7,307 nt of DNA from an uncultured Sulfurovum sp. (GCA_947311605.1 CAMZLC010000151.1:1-7307), one strand, 5' to 3'. Counted from the stretch's first letter, positions 1-5,462 are shown. A program made the numbers and translations. The notes: generated by a model from the sequence alone, not told the origin.

Positions 1-1
1 A

Positions 2-394
2 CGGGTAGAGGAAGAAGAAGATGTCGCCTCTCCACAAAAAGAGTCTATACGGACAGAAGTGGCATCATTAAACATTGGAGATTTGCTTCTCTACAAGAAG
101 TCGCCTCTCTCCAATCAAATCTACAAGACGGTATTGACCCATCTCGGCTATACCGTAGATACCGTAGAGGATGAAGATCAGTTCTTAAGCACCATTCAAA
201 CTACACAGTATCAATACATATTGATGGATACGAGCATCATAGAGGAGGACGAGGACTGCCTCATCGCTGAGTTCATCAAAGACACAGGAGCGATCCCTAT
301 TGTATTTGGTAACACAGATACTGACACTTACCACTGTTGCAAAACTATAGGTTATTATGCAAGCAAAGAGGAGCTGGCAATCGTCTTAGGCTAG
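2..394 (+). CDS. C-terminal part of a signalling protein ending in a degenerate receiver (REC) domain (5' partial)
   Basis: The frame is open from the window edge to the TAG at 392-394, so this is the 3' end of a longer gene. A GTG at 59 is not needed as a start, because the frame continues upstream through an acidic linker (RVEEEEDVASPQKES). The last ~105 residues resemble a response-regulator receiver: a beta1 strand (DLLLYKKSP), a helix and strand ending LGYTVDTVED, then YILMD. The Asp of YILMD (codon 227-229) sits where the phospho-acceptor is expected, and a Lys lies in the late ASKEEL segment. The usual acidic pair after beta1 is absent (YKKSP instead of a D/E-rich EDN-type motif), so Mg2+ binding and phosphorylation are doubtful. 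Inference: a C-terminal REC of a hybrid kinase or other multidomain sensor; the parent type cannot be told from this piece. The gene converges on argG with a gap of 24 bases. Confidence 0.7.
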   Translation, partial: RVEEEEDVASPQKESIRTEVASLNIGDLLLYKKSPLSNQIYKTVLTHLGYTVDTVEDEDQFLSTIQTTQYQYILMDTSIIEEDEDCLIAEFIKDTGAIPIVFGNTDTDTYHCCKTIGYYASKEELAIVLG

Positions 395-398
395 ACAA

Positions 399-430
399 GC
401 ATTGTGACCATCATTGGGTCACTGCTTTTT
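399..430 (+). terminator. Candidate intrinsic terminator of the receiver-domain gene
   Basis: GTGACC (404-409) pairs with GGTCAC (417-422) around a 7-base loop. GCA (399-401) pairs with TGC (423-425) across a two-base bulge, and a T5 run follows at 426-430. It starts just after the stop of the + strand gene and overlaps the last codons of the convergent argG. No T tract follows the stem on the minus strand, so it would serve only + strand transcripts. Confidence 0.5.
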
Positions 431-1738
431 CGTACCAAACCCGAAGAATCTTTTGATTCTTTCGCAGACCGTCACTGAGCCTGTCTCTATCTTGCAGATC
501 TCCACCTCGTCATGTGCCCTTCTGGAGGGTTGCTTTTTTCCCTCTATCACAAAGCGCAGGGCATTCAGTCGGATAAACCCCTCTGCATCCTGCTGATTGT
601 AAACCTCATCCTCTTCAAAAGTCGAGTGCTCTTCACTATACAAAGAGTGTTCAGAGGTACGACCTACCACCATCACATTGCCTTTGTAAAGCTTCAGCCT
701 CACCTCTCCTGCCACGTATTCTTGTGTTTTGTCGATCGCAGCCTGTAGCATCTCACGCTCAGGAGACCACCAGAAGCCATTATAGATCAATTTGGCATAG
801 CGGGGCATCATCTCATCCTTGAGATGTGCCTCCTCTCTGTCCAGCGTAATAGACTCTATCGCTCTATGTGCTTTCAGCATGATTGTACCGCCCGGTGTCT
901 CATAACAGCCTCGTGCCTTCATGCCTACAAATCGATTTTCTACAATATCGATCCGTCCGATACCATGCTTGTTGCCATATTCGTTCAGGGTTCTCAGAAT
1001 CGTTGCTGGACTCATCTCCTCTCCGTTGATACTGACCGGATCCCCTTTTGCGTAGCCAATAGTGATATATTCCGCACTGTCAGGTGCAGTTTCCGGGGAG
1101 TTCGTCCAGAGCCACATATCCTCTTCCGGTTCTGCATTGGGATCCTCCAACACCATCCCCTCATAGGAGATATGCAGAAGATTAGCATCCATAGAATAGG
1201 GAGATTTCTTGCCTTTTTTGTCGATCTCTATCCCATGCTCTTGTGCATAAGCCAAAAGTTTTTCACGGGAATTAAGATCCCACTCCCTCCAGGGAGCGAT
1301 CACTGCAATATCCGGATCAAGGCTCAGATAGCCCAACTCAAAGCGTACCTGATCATTGCCCTTGCCCGTGGCTCCGTGACTTACGGCATCCGCCCCTGTC
1401 TGGTGGGCGATCTCAATCTGTTTCTTGGAGATGAGTGGCCTGGCAATAGAGGTGCCAAGCAGGTACTCTCCTTCATAGATGGCATTAGCTCTGAACATAG
1501 GGAACACAAAGTCTTTGACAAACTCCTCCTGTAAATCCAAGATAAAAATATTCTCCTCTTTGATGCCTAGACTCAAGGCTTTTTTCTTTGCCGGTTCCAC
1601 TTCTTCTCCCTGCCCCAAGTCAGCCGTAAAGGTTACTACTTCACACTGATACTCGTCTTGGAGCCATTTGAGTATAATGCTGGTATCTAGTCCTCCAGAA
1701 TATGCAAGAACTGCTTTTTTTATGGTTTTTTTTGTCAT
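419..1738 (-). CDS. argG: Argininosuccinate synthase
   Basis: ArgG catalyses the ATP-dependent condensation of citrulline and aspartate to argininosuccinate, the penultimate step of arginine biosynthesis, in the cytoplasm. The N-type ATP pyrophosphatase loop SGGLDTS is at residues 14-20, and the family signature GATGKGNDQVRFE is at 122-134. Further conserved blocks include EGEYLLGTSIARP and KARGCYETPGG. The chosen start is the ATG at 1738-1736, preceded by AAGGTGAT; an in-frame ATG 39 bases upstream (1777) has no ribosome binding site. This gives 439 residues. The core matches the ~400-residue class up to LNALRF at about residue 396, leaving a tail of roughly 36-43 residues that is Lys/Arg/Cys containing and not typical of the family (as I recall it). 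Monocistronic, divergent from the riboswitch transcript and convergent with the receiver gene. Function is secure; the role of the tail is unknown. Confidence 0.97.
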   Translation of the reverse strand: MTKKTIKKAVLAYSGGLDTSIILKWLQDEYQCEVVTFTADLGQGEEVEPAKKKALSLGIKEENIFILDLQEEFVKDFVFPMFRANAIYEGEYLLGTSIARPLISKKQIEIAHQTGADAVSHGATGKGNDQVRFELGYLSLDPDIAVIAPWREWDLNSREKLLAYAQEHGIEIDKKGKKSPYSMDANLLHISYEGMVLEDPNAEPEEDMWLWTNSPETAPDSAEYITIGYAKGDPVSINGEEMSPATILRTLNEYGNKHGIGRIDIVENRFVGMKARGCYETPGGTIMLKAHRAIESITLDREEAHLKDEMMPRYAKLIYNGFWWSPEREMLQAAIDKTQEYVAGEVRLKLYKGNVMVVGRTSEHSLYSEEHSTFEEDEVYNQQDAEGFIRLNALRFVIEGKKQPSRRAHDEVEICKIETGSVTVCERIKRFFGFGTKKQ

Positions 1739-1790
1739 TTCATCACCTTCAAAATCATTATTAAACGCACGAAGCATTCAGGGTAAAGCG

Positions 1791-1799
1791 ATTCTACCA
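1791..1799 (-). promoter_or_regulatory. Predicted argG promoter (-10 region)
   Basis: On the minus strand this reads TGG-TAGAAT, an extended -10 (TGn) followed by a near-consensus hexamer at 1796-1791. No convincing -35 is seen, as is usual for Campylobacterota housekeeping promoters. Transcription would start near 1784, giving an argG leader of about 45 bases. Confidence 0.45.
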
Positions 1800-1844
1800 T
1801 AATATCTGTAACAAACTGTTTTTATATTCTTATTAATCTTTCTC

Positions 1845-1853
1845 TGCTATAAT
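1845..1853 (+). promoter_or_regulatory. Predicted promoter of the riboswitch transcript
   Basis: TGC-TATAAT is a perfect extended -10 element (TGn plus consensus hexamer at 1848-1853), preceded by T/A-rich sequence (1819-1842) and no clear -35. The expected start at about 1860 would place the aptamer at the very 5' end of the RNA, where a riboswitch normally sits. Confidence 0.6.
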
Positions 1854-1866
1854 TCCTTCACTGATA

Positions 1867-1945
1867 ACAGAAAAAGCCAAACTTACTGTGAGGTAAGGAC
1901 GGAAAGTTATGGGTCTTTTCTAGAAAAGATTGCCAGACTGCCTGT
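1867..1945 (+). promoter_or_regulatory. GEMM-type (cyclic-di-GMP-I-like) riboswitch aptamer, orphan
   Basis: The RNA can be laid on the GEMM fold without large gaps. GCCAAAC (1876-1882) stands where family members have GGCAAAC. A six-pair hairpin, CTTACT/GGTAAG (1882-1887 with 1892-1897), is capped by the GNRA tetraloop GTGA. GACGGAAAG (1898-1906) matches the GACGCAAAG joining motif. A second stem follows: AGTT/GACT, a bulged A, TGG/CCA, then GTCTTTT...AAAAGAT, giving the characteristic GGGTCT...GATTGCC arrangement. Helix bases differ from the common sequence but stay paired (for example T-A for C-G), which argues for a real fold. Oddity: one core pair, usually G-C, is C opposite C (1877/1941). 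Known members bind cyclic di-GMP, or cGAMP in a variant; ligand identity here is inference. No regulated gene is evident, because pdxJ, 280 bases downstream, has its own promoter. Confidence 0.62.
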
Positions 1946-1967
1946 ATACTCCGCTTATACTCTTTTT
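1944..1967 (+). terminator. Weak terminator-like hairpin after the aptamer (possible expression platform)
   Basis: GTATA (1944-1948) pairs with TATAC (1956-1960) around a 7-base loop and is followed by TCTTTTT (1961-1967). The stem is short and AU-rich. Its 5' arm shares bases 1944-1945 with the CTGT (1942-1945) that can close the aptamer against ACAG (1867-1870), so the two pairings compete. That is the layout of a transcriptional ON switch, but the stem is weak enough that this stays tentative. Confidence 0.35.
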
Positions 1968-2009
1968 CACTTATCATAAATTATATAGAAGTGCATAGAT
2001 GATTTTCAT

Positions 2010-2114
2010 TGGGAAAATTATATACCAGCACAATATTTTGTATCTTTATGGCCAAGTACCCCCCCCCACAAAGTCATAAGCATCAAAATGTTGTGCTGCT
2101 GTATGCTTTTTCCA
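2010..2114. repeat. Long imperfect inverted repeat forming a ~105-base hairpin
   Basis: The best arms are CAGCACAATATTTTG (2026-2040) and CAAAATGTTGTGCTG (2084-2098), fifteen pairs with one G-U. Beyond a C/C mismatch the pairing continues outward through TATATA/TGTATG (2019-2024 with 2100-2105) and AAAA/TTTT to about 2010/2114. Inside, CTTTATG (2044-2050) pairs with CATAAG (2075-2080) with one bulged T. The apical loop holds the C9 tract. Such a structure could be a miniature element, a small structured RNA or a regulatory hairpin; nothing here decides between them. I see no clear target-site duplication. Confidence 0.7.
2059..2067 (+). repeat. Homopolymeric C9 tract
   Basis: Nine consecutive C residues lie at the apex of the 2010-2114 hairpin. 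Poly-G/C tracts of eight or more are the classic slippage-prone contingency sequences of Campylobacter and Helicobacter. This one lies outside any recognised gene. Confidence 0.85.
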
Positions 2115-2192
2115 TGATGACTCTAGTCCGTTGCCATAGCCTCTTCTCCCAGCATCTCACCATTTACCAAACATTCCATAAGCCACTTGCGC

Positions 2193-2198
2193 TATAAT
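2193..2198 (+). promoter_or_regulatory. Predicted pdxJ promoter (-10 box)
   Basis: A perfect TATAAT, preceded by GC in the epsilonproteobacterial manner, puts a start site near 2205. That leaves a ~20-base leader with AGGAG (2215-2219) five bases before the pdxJ ATG. It suggests pdxJ-pdxA is transcribed independently of the upstream riboswitch RNA. Confidence 0.6.
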
Positions 2199-2224
2199 CA
2201 CCTCATCACACTATAGGAGCAACC

Positions 2225-3007
2225 ATGAAACTTGGTGTCAATATAGATCATATTGCCGTGCTTAGAGAAGCACGCAAAGTAGCAGACCCGGATCCGCTGG
2301 ATGCATTAAGTATCTGTAAGCGTGCCGGTGCAGACCAGATCACGATCCATTTGCGAGAAGATCGCAGGCATATGCAGGATTTCGATGCAGAAAATATCAT
2401 CAGACTCTCTACTCTCCCCGTCAATCTGGAGTGTGCTATTGCTCCGGAGATGATAGAGATTGCCTGCAAACATCGTCCGCACCGTGTAACACTCGTACCG
2501 GAGAAGCGCGAAGAGGTCACCACCGAGGGGGGATTGGCAGTCACAGGAGAGCAACCCAAACTCAAAGGTGCCATAGAGATGCTGCAGAGATATGAAATAG
2601 AAGTGTCACTCTTTATAGATCCAACCTCGGAGGCAGTCGCAGCCTCTGAGGCATTGGGCGTGGAGTGGATAGAGTTTCATACGGGAAAATATGCCAATAT
2701 CTACGCTATGCTCTACAGCGGATTGAGTCTCACTCCCTATAGCATACCAGAGCTGGAATTACCTAGAGTCACACTCAAAGAAATACTCGATAAAGAACTG
2801 GAAAACCTCAAAAATCTTAGCAGTAACGCAAGCGCACTTGGCATCAAGGTAGCCGCAGGACATGGACTAAACTACCACAATGTCTCGAATGTTGTGGCTA
2901 TAGATGAAATCGAAGAACTGAATATTGGACAAAGTATTATTGCCCGTTCTGTCTATACCGGTCTAGAGCAGGCCATATTGGATATGCAAGCGAAAATAAT
3001 ACGTTAA
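2225..3007 (+). CDS. pdxJ: Pyridoxine 5'-phosphate synthase
   Basis: PdxJ condenses 3-amino-1-hydroxyacetone 1-phosphate (made by PdxA) with 1-deoxyxylulose 5-phosphate to form pyridoxine 5'-phosphate, the ring-closing step of DXP-dependent vitamin B6 synthesis. It is a cytosolic TIM-barrel enzyme. Family motifs are intact: LGVNIDHIA at the N-terminus, ITIHLREDRRH (His42 in the catalytic His position), VNLECA (Glu69), VTLVPEKREEVTTEGG, and AAGHGLNYHNV near the C-terminus. The length, 260 residues, is slightly above the ~243 of E. coli and fits epsilonproteobacterial homologues. The ATG at 2225 is set by AGGAG five bases upstream. pdxA follows after ~20 bases on the same strand, so the two consecutive pathway genes form an operon. 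No defect is visible. Confidence 0.98.
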   Translation: MKLGVNIDHIAVLREARKVADPDPLDALSICKRAGADQITIHLREDRRHMQDFDAENIIRLSTLPVNLECAIAPEMIEIACKHRPHRVTLVPEKREEVTTEGGLAVTGEQPKLKGAIEMLQRYEIEVSLFIDPTSEAVAASEALGVEWIEFHTGKYANIYAMLYSGLSLTPYSIPELELPRVTLKEILDKELENLKNLSSNASALGIKVAAGHGLNYHNVSNVVAIDEIEELNIGQSIIARSVYTGLEQAILDMQAKIIR

Positions 3008-3026
3008 TGTAGGGTGCCAGGAGAAA

Positions 3027-3842
3027 ATGATGAAAAAAGTAGCCATAAGTATCGGTGACCTTAACGGTATCGGTATACAGCTAGCCCTGGAAAACCATAC
3101 TACCCTTTCCAGAGAGATACACCCATTCTACTGTATAGACAAAACTATGTTGTATCAAGCAGCAAAAAAACTCAATCTCACTATACCTTATGACTTTCAG
3201 ACCATAGAAGATATTGCCCCTTCCTTTGAGATAGAGGCAGGTGCGGTGAACAAAGAGAGCGGTGCGTATGCTTATGCTTCTTTTGTTGAAGCAGTAGCAT
3301 TGGCACGCACAAAAGAAGTACATGCTGTATGCACCCTGCCCATCCATAAAAAAGCGTGGGAGAAGGCAGGTGTAGCCTACAAGGGTCATACCGATGCGCT
3401 ACGTGATTTTTTTGATGCTGGGGCTATTATGATGCTGGGGTGCAAGAAGATGTATGTGGCGTTGTTTACGGAACATATACCCCTCAAAGAGGTAGCTTCT
3501 CGTATCAACGAAAAAGCATTGACACGGTTTTTGGTTGATTTTTACCATACCGCCATACCAACATCTACCGTAGGTGTGTTAGGGCTCAATCCTCATGCCG
3601 GAGATGATGGGGTATTGGGAGAAGAAGAGACTGTGATTCAAAAAGCAATTGACAATGCCACAGAAATCATCAAAGAAAATAATCCCTCACTCTTCACTCT
3701 TCACTCTTCACTCATCCTCTCGTGCCTGATGTCGCATTTACACCCAATGTACGTAAAAACTATACGCACTACATCGCTATGTACCATGATCAAGGTCTGG
3801 CACCTCTCAAAGCACTCTATTTTGATGAGGGGATCAATGTAA
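3027..3842 (+). CDS. pdxA: 4-hydroxythreonine-4-phosphate dehydrogenase, frameshifted: N-terminal part
   Basis: PdxA oxidises 4-phosphohydroxy-L-threonine with NAD; the product decarboxylates to the amine that PdxJ uses. Residues 1 to ~220 are clear PdxA: SIGDLNGIG near the start, YKGHTD (metal-ligand His121) and GLNPHAGDDG (metal-ligand His190). From the heptamer repeat at 3687 the frame is wrong. The last ~50 residues (from about 221) are repeat-encoded SLFTLHSS followed by unrelated sequence to a stop at 3842, so the third metal ligand and the substrate-binding C-terminus are lost. The 271-residue product as read should be inactive. AGGAG (3019-3023) is three bases from the ATG at 3027 and six from the adjacent ATG at 3030, so 3030 may be the true start. 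pdxJ ends 19 bases upstream. Confidence 0.9.
   Translation: MMKKVAISIGDLNGIGIQLALENHTTLSREIHPFYCIDKTMLYQAAKKLNLTIPYDFQTIEDIAPSFEIEAGAVNKESGAYAYASFVEAVALARTKEVHAVCTLPIHKKAWEKAGVAYKGHTDALRDFFDAGAIMMLGCKKMYVALFTEHIPLKEVASRINEKALTRFLVDFYHTAIPTSTVGVLGLNPHAGDDGVLGEEETVIQKAIDNATEIIKENNPSLFTLHSSLILSCLMSHLHPMYVKTIRTTSLCTMIKVWHLSKHSILMRGSM
3687..3714 (+). repeat. Tandem heptanucleotide repeat inside pdxA (four units)
   Basis: TCACTCT is present three times in a row (3687-3707), followed by a fourth unit TCACTCA (3708-3714). Because seven is not a multiple of three, each gain or loss changes the reading frame. The present four copies put the downstream PdxA sequence out of frame; two or five copies would join it. 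This is the expected form of a slippage-prone coding repeat. Confidence 0.95.
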
Positions 3843-3970
3843 GCCTCAATCTCCCTATTCTGAGGACATCTGTGGATCATGGTACGGCATTTGACATTGC
3901 TTATAAGGGTGCAAAACTCAACAATCTAAGCTATATCAATGCCATAAGGTACATCACTGCCAATGCTTAG
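3713..3970 (+). pseudogene. pdxA: 4-hydroxythreonine-4-phosphate dehydrogenase, out-of-frame C-terminal part
   Basis: In the frame offset from the N-terminal part, translation from CAT CCT (3713) gives HPLVPDVAFTPNVRK, then AMYHDQGLAPLKAL with the third metal-ligand His, then LPILRTSVDHGTAFDIAYKG, and ends at TAG 3968-3970. These are the conserved C-terminal blocks of PdxA, with no other damage seen, so the break is recent or the state is reversible. The upstream frame is closed by TAA at 3680-3682, and no ribosome binding site precedes the first possible start (GTG 3722), so separate translation is unlikely. With two repeat units the joined protein would be 309 residues from the ATG at 3027, with five units 316; both fall in the normal PdxA range. 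Confidence 0.85.
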
Positions 3971-3994
3971 AGCGCCTCTAACAATAAGTGCCCT

Positions 3995-4219
3995 TTAGCA
4001 GAAAAGCCCGCTCTCTTCATCCTCTATGCTCTCGCATTCACCGTTCATCTGCCCGCACTGCTTCTCCTGACATGCTTGGCAGAGATAGTGATACTTCTGC
4101 GTATCATAATGAATCGTATCTCCTATATGGATATCACTGTAGCACAGCGCACAGACATTGGTCACTTTCAGTAAAATATCTTCGGTAGCTGTTTGCATGA
4201 TAAAACATGGTGACATCAT
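3995..4219 (-). CDS. Small Cys-rich protein, putative zinc-binding
   Basis: This 74-residue protein has two CxxC pairs 20 residues apart: CALC (23-26) and CQAC (47-50). Between and around them lie His31, His37 and His44, and further Cys residues follow at 55, 62 and 74 (the last residue). The arrangement resembles a zinc-ribbon or treble-clef knuckle; I do not recognise the family. There is no signal peptide or membrane segment. GGAG overlaps the stop of the upstream TPR gene and lies six bases before the ATG at 4219, so translation is probably coupled to the TPR protein; the next codon is also ATG. Its 3' end converges on pdxA with a gap of 24 bases. The real start could be the second or third Met. 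Function unknown. Confidence 0.75.
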   Translation of the reverse strand: MMSPCFIMQTATEDILLKVTNVCALCYSDIHIGDTIHYDTQKYHYLCQACQEKQCGQMNGECESIEDEESGLFC

Positions 4220-4222
4220 CTT

Positions 4223-4858
4223 TTACTCCGATAATTTTTCTATCATTTTTTTGGCATCTTCTAGGCTTGGATCTAGGGCATGGGCTTTCTCATACTGTAT
4301 CAAGGCAGCTTCATTTTCTCCTCTATCGTAGAGAGTATTGGCATAATTGAAGTAGTGAGGGGCATACTCTGGATCCAGTGCGATAGCCTTTTCGTGCTGC
4401 ATCATCGCCTCACCATCTTCACCCAGTAGATGCAATACATTTGCCAGCATCGCATGTGCCATATCGTGCGCAGCATCCTCAGCGAGGAGCTGCTCCAGTG
4501 CCGCCTTGGCTTTCACATACGCTTTGGTTTGCAGGTAAATATAGGCAAGTTTGTACTGTGTCTCTGCGTGATGTGGATCTAGGATCAATGCACTTTCCAA
4601 TGCTTTGATCGCCTCAGCATAATCACCTTGTTCTACCGCTTCATCTGCGCTTTCATGTAGCTGTATAATCCTGTCACTCTGCTCTTTTGGCTTGACAAAC
4701 AACTTATCCGGTCGAGAAATCCCTCCTATCTGCTCATCTGCCACCTTGGCATCAAAATCTGCCCCTCTTTTAGGATAGGATCCACTAAAAAGTTGCTTAA
4801 AAAAGAGGTAAAAAACAATACCCGAAACCATCGTTAAAAGCAATTGAAAAGTTGTCAT
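4223..4858 (-). CDS. Membrane-anchored tetratricopeptide-repeat (TPR) protein
   Basis: In this 211-residue protein, residues ~5-21 form one hydrophobic helix (LLLTMVSGIVFYLFF), likely an uncleaved N-terminal anchor. A charged linker of ~40 residues follows. From ~66 to 199 there are four tandem TPR units, recognisable by repeated LDP ends and by DYAEAIKALESALILDP, EDGEAMMQHEKAIALDP and NEAALIQYEKAHALDP. TPR arrays bind partner proteins; no enzymatic motif is present. The ATG at 4858 follows AAGGA by five bases. It is the first gene of a two-gene minus strand unit with the small Cys-rich protein four bases after its stop. It faces away from yqeY across ~130 bases. The partner is unknown; a scaffold role at the inner membrane is inferred from architecture only. 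Confidence 0.9.
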   Translation of the reverse strand: MTTFQLLLTMVSGIVFYLFFKQLFSGSYPKRGADFDAKVADEQIGGISRPDKLFVKPKEQSDRIIQLHESADEAVEQGDYAEAIKALESALILDPHHAETQYKLAYIYLQTKAYVKAKAALEQLLAEDAAHDMAHAMLANVLHLLGEDGEAMMQHEKAIALDPEYAPHYFNYANTLYDRGENEAALIQYEKAHALDPSLEDAKKMIEKLSE

Positions 4859-4881
4859 TCTGTTCCTTTATCTAATATCGA

Positions 4882-4887
4882 ATCATA
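4882..4887 (-). promoter_or_regulatory. Possible promoter of the TPR gene (-10 box)
   Basis: The minus strand reads TATGAT here, one mismatch from consensus, about 24 bases upstream of the TPR start. There is no obvious -35. The short leader would contain the AAGGA ribosome binding site. Confidence 0.35.
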
Positions 4888-4953
4888 GTATGATTTGGCT
4901 TTAGAGTAGCTCGAATCCCACTTCAAATAATCCAAAAACTACCAAGAGAAGAG

Positions 4954-4959
4954 TATAAT
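4954..4959 (+). promoter_or_regulatory. Predicted yqeY promoter (-10 box)
   Basis: Perfect TATAAT, giving a start near 4966 and a leader of about 22 bases. The leader contains a T7 run (4971-4977) and the GAGGAG ribosome binding site (4978-4983). Confidence 0.55.
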
Positions 4960-4988
4960 GCACACATAGATTTTTTTGAGGAGAGCCT

Positions 4989-5435
4989 ATGGATCTAAAA
5001 ACACAGATCAAAGCAGATATCAAAGAGGCCATGAGAGCCAAAGAGACAGCCAAAAGAGATACACTACGCAATATACAGACGATGATCAAGCAGATCGAAG
5101 TCGATGAACGCAAAGAACTCAACGATGCCGATGTAGAAAAAATTCTCATGAAGTATGCGAAGCAGAGAGAAGATGGCATCACACAATTCAAAGAAGCCGG
5201 CAGAGAAGATCTTGTCAGCAAAGAAGAGGCAGAGCTTGCGCTTGTTAGAAGCTACCTTCCGGAGCCTATGGGCGACGCAGAACTAGAAAGTATCCTCAAA
5301 ACCATCATCACTGAAGTGGGCGCAACAGGCATGCAAGACATGGGCAAGATCATGGGTGCAGCCAAACAGGTCATAGGCAGCAAAGCGGATGGCTCAAGGA
5401 TTAACAAAGTTGCAAAAAAGTTCTTATTAAACTGA
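4989..5435 (+). CDS. GatB/YqeY domain-containing protein
   Basis: This 148-residue protein matches the stand-alone YqeY family over its full length. The N-terminal helical half contains DLKTQIKADIKEAMRAKE, KRDTLRNIQ and KYAKQREDGI. The family-typical SYLPEPM leads into the second half, which ends in MGKIMGAAK and GSRINKVAKKFL. The same fold forms the tRNA-binding tail of GatB, the amidotransferase subunit that makes Gln-tRNA or Asn-tRNA, so a tRNA-related role is usually inferred; no activity is established for the free form as far as I know. The ATG at 4989 is set by AGGAG five bases upstream. It is highly charged with no signal or membrane segment, so cytosolic. The binding-protein gene starts 65 bases downstream with its own likely promoter, so an operon is not required. 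Confidence 0.93.
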   Translation: MDLKTQIKADIKEAMRAKETAKRDTLRNIQTMIKQIEVDERKELNDADVEKILMKYAKQREDGITQFKEAGREDLVSKEEAELALVRSYLPEPMGDAELESILKTIITEVGATGMQDMGKIMGAAKQVIGSKADGSRINKVAKKFLLN

Positions 5436-5462
5436 GTTATAAGTAAATCAAAAGTTTGTAGC

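Larger units (their letters stand above)
1739..2224. other. 486-base intergenic region between argG and pdxJ, structure-rich, no convincing gene
   Basis: From left to right this holds the argG leader and promoter, a divergent + strand promoter (1845-1853), a GEMM-type aptamer (about 1867-1945), a weak terminator-like hairpin (1944-1967), a long inverted repeat (2010-2114) containing a C9 tract, and the pdxJ promoter and ribosome binding site. The only open frames are short, of low complexity, and lie inside the inverted repeat. I recognise no protein in them. Confidence 0.7.

Noticed and set aside
824..1534. A 236-codon open frame on the + strand inside argG
   Set aside because: It is antisense to the conserved ArgG core. 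Its translation is Cys/His/Leu-rich with no recognisable motif, and no ribosome binding site stands before it.
1898..1942. RNase P or SRP RNA fragment, considered because of GGACGGAAAG
   Set aside because: The surrounding helices do not match either RNA, and the overall fold fits the GEMM aptamer much better.
2010..2114. Integron attC site
   Set aside because: The arms do not carry the RYYYAAC/GTTRRRY core sites at the ends, and no integrase or cassette-like gene is present.
2009..2197. A 62-codon + strand frame starting at TTG just before pdxJ
   Set aside because: It has a TTG start without a ribosome binding site, is composed mostly of the inverted repeat and C tract, has no known motif, and its stop falls in the pdxJ -10 box.
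3968..3980. Small inverted repeat TAGAG-CGC-CTCTA at the pdxA stop, considered as a terminator
   Set aside because: It has only five pairs with a three-base loop and no T tract on either side.
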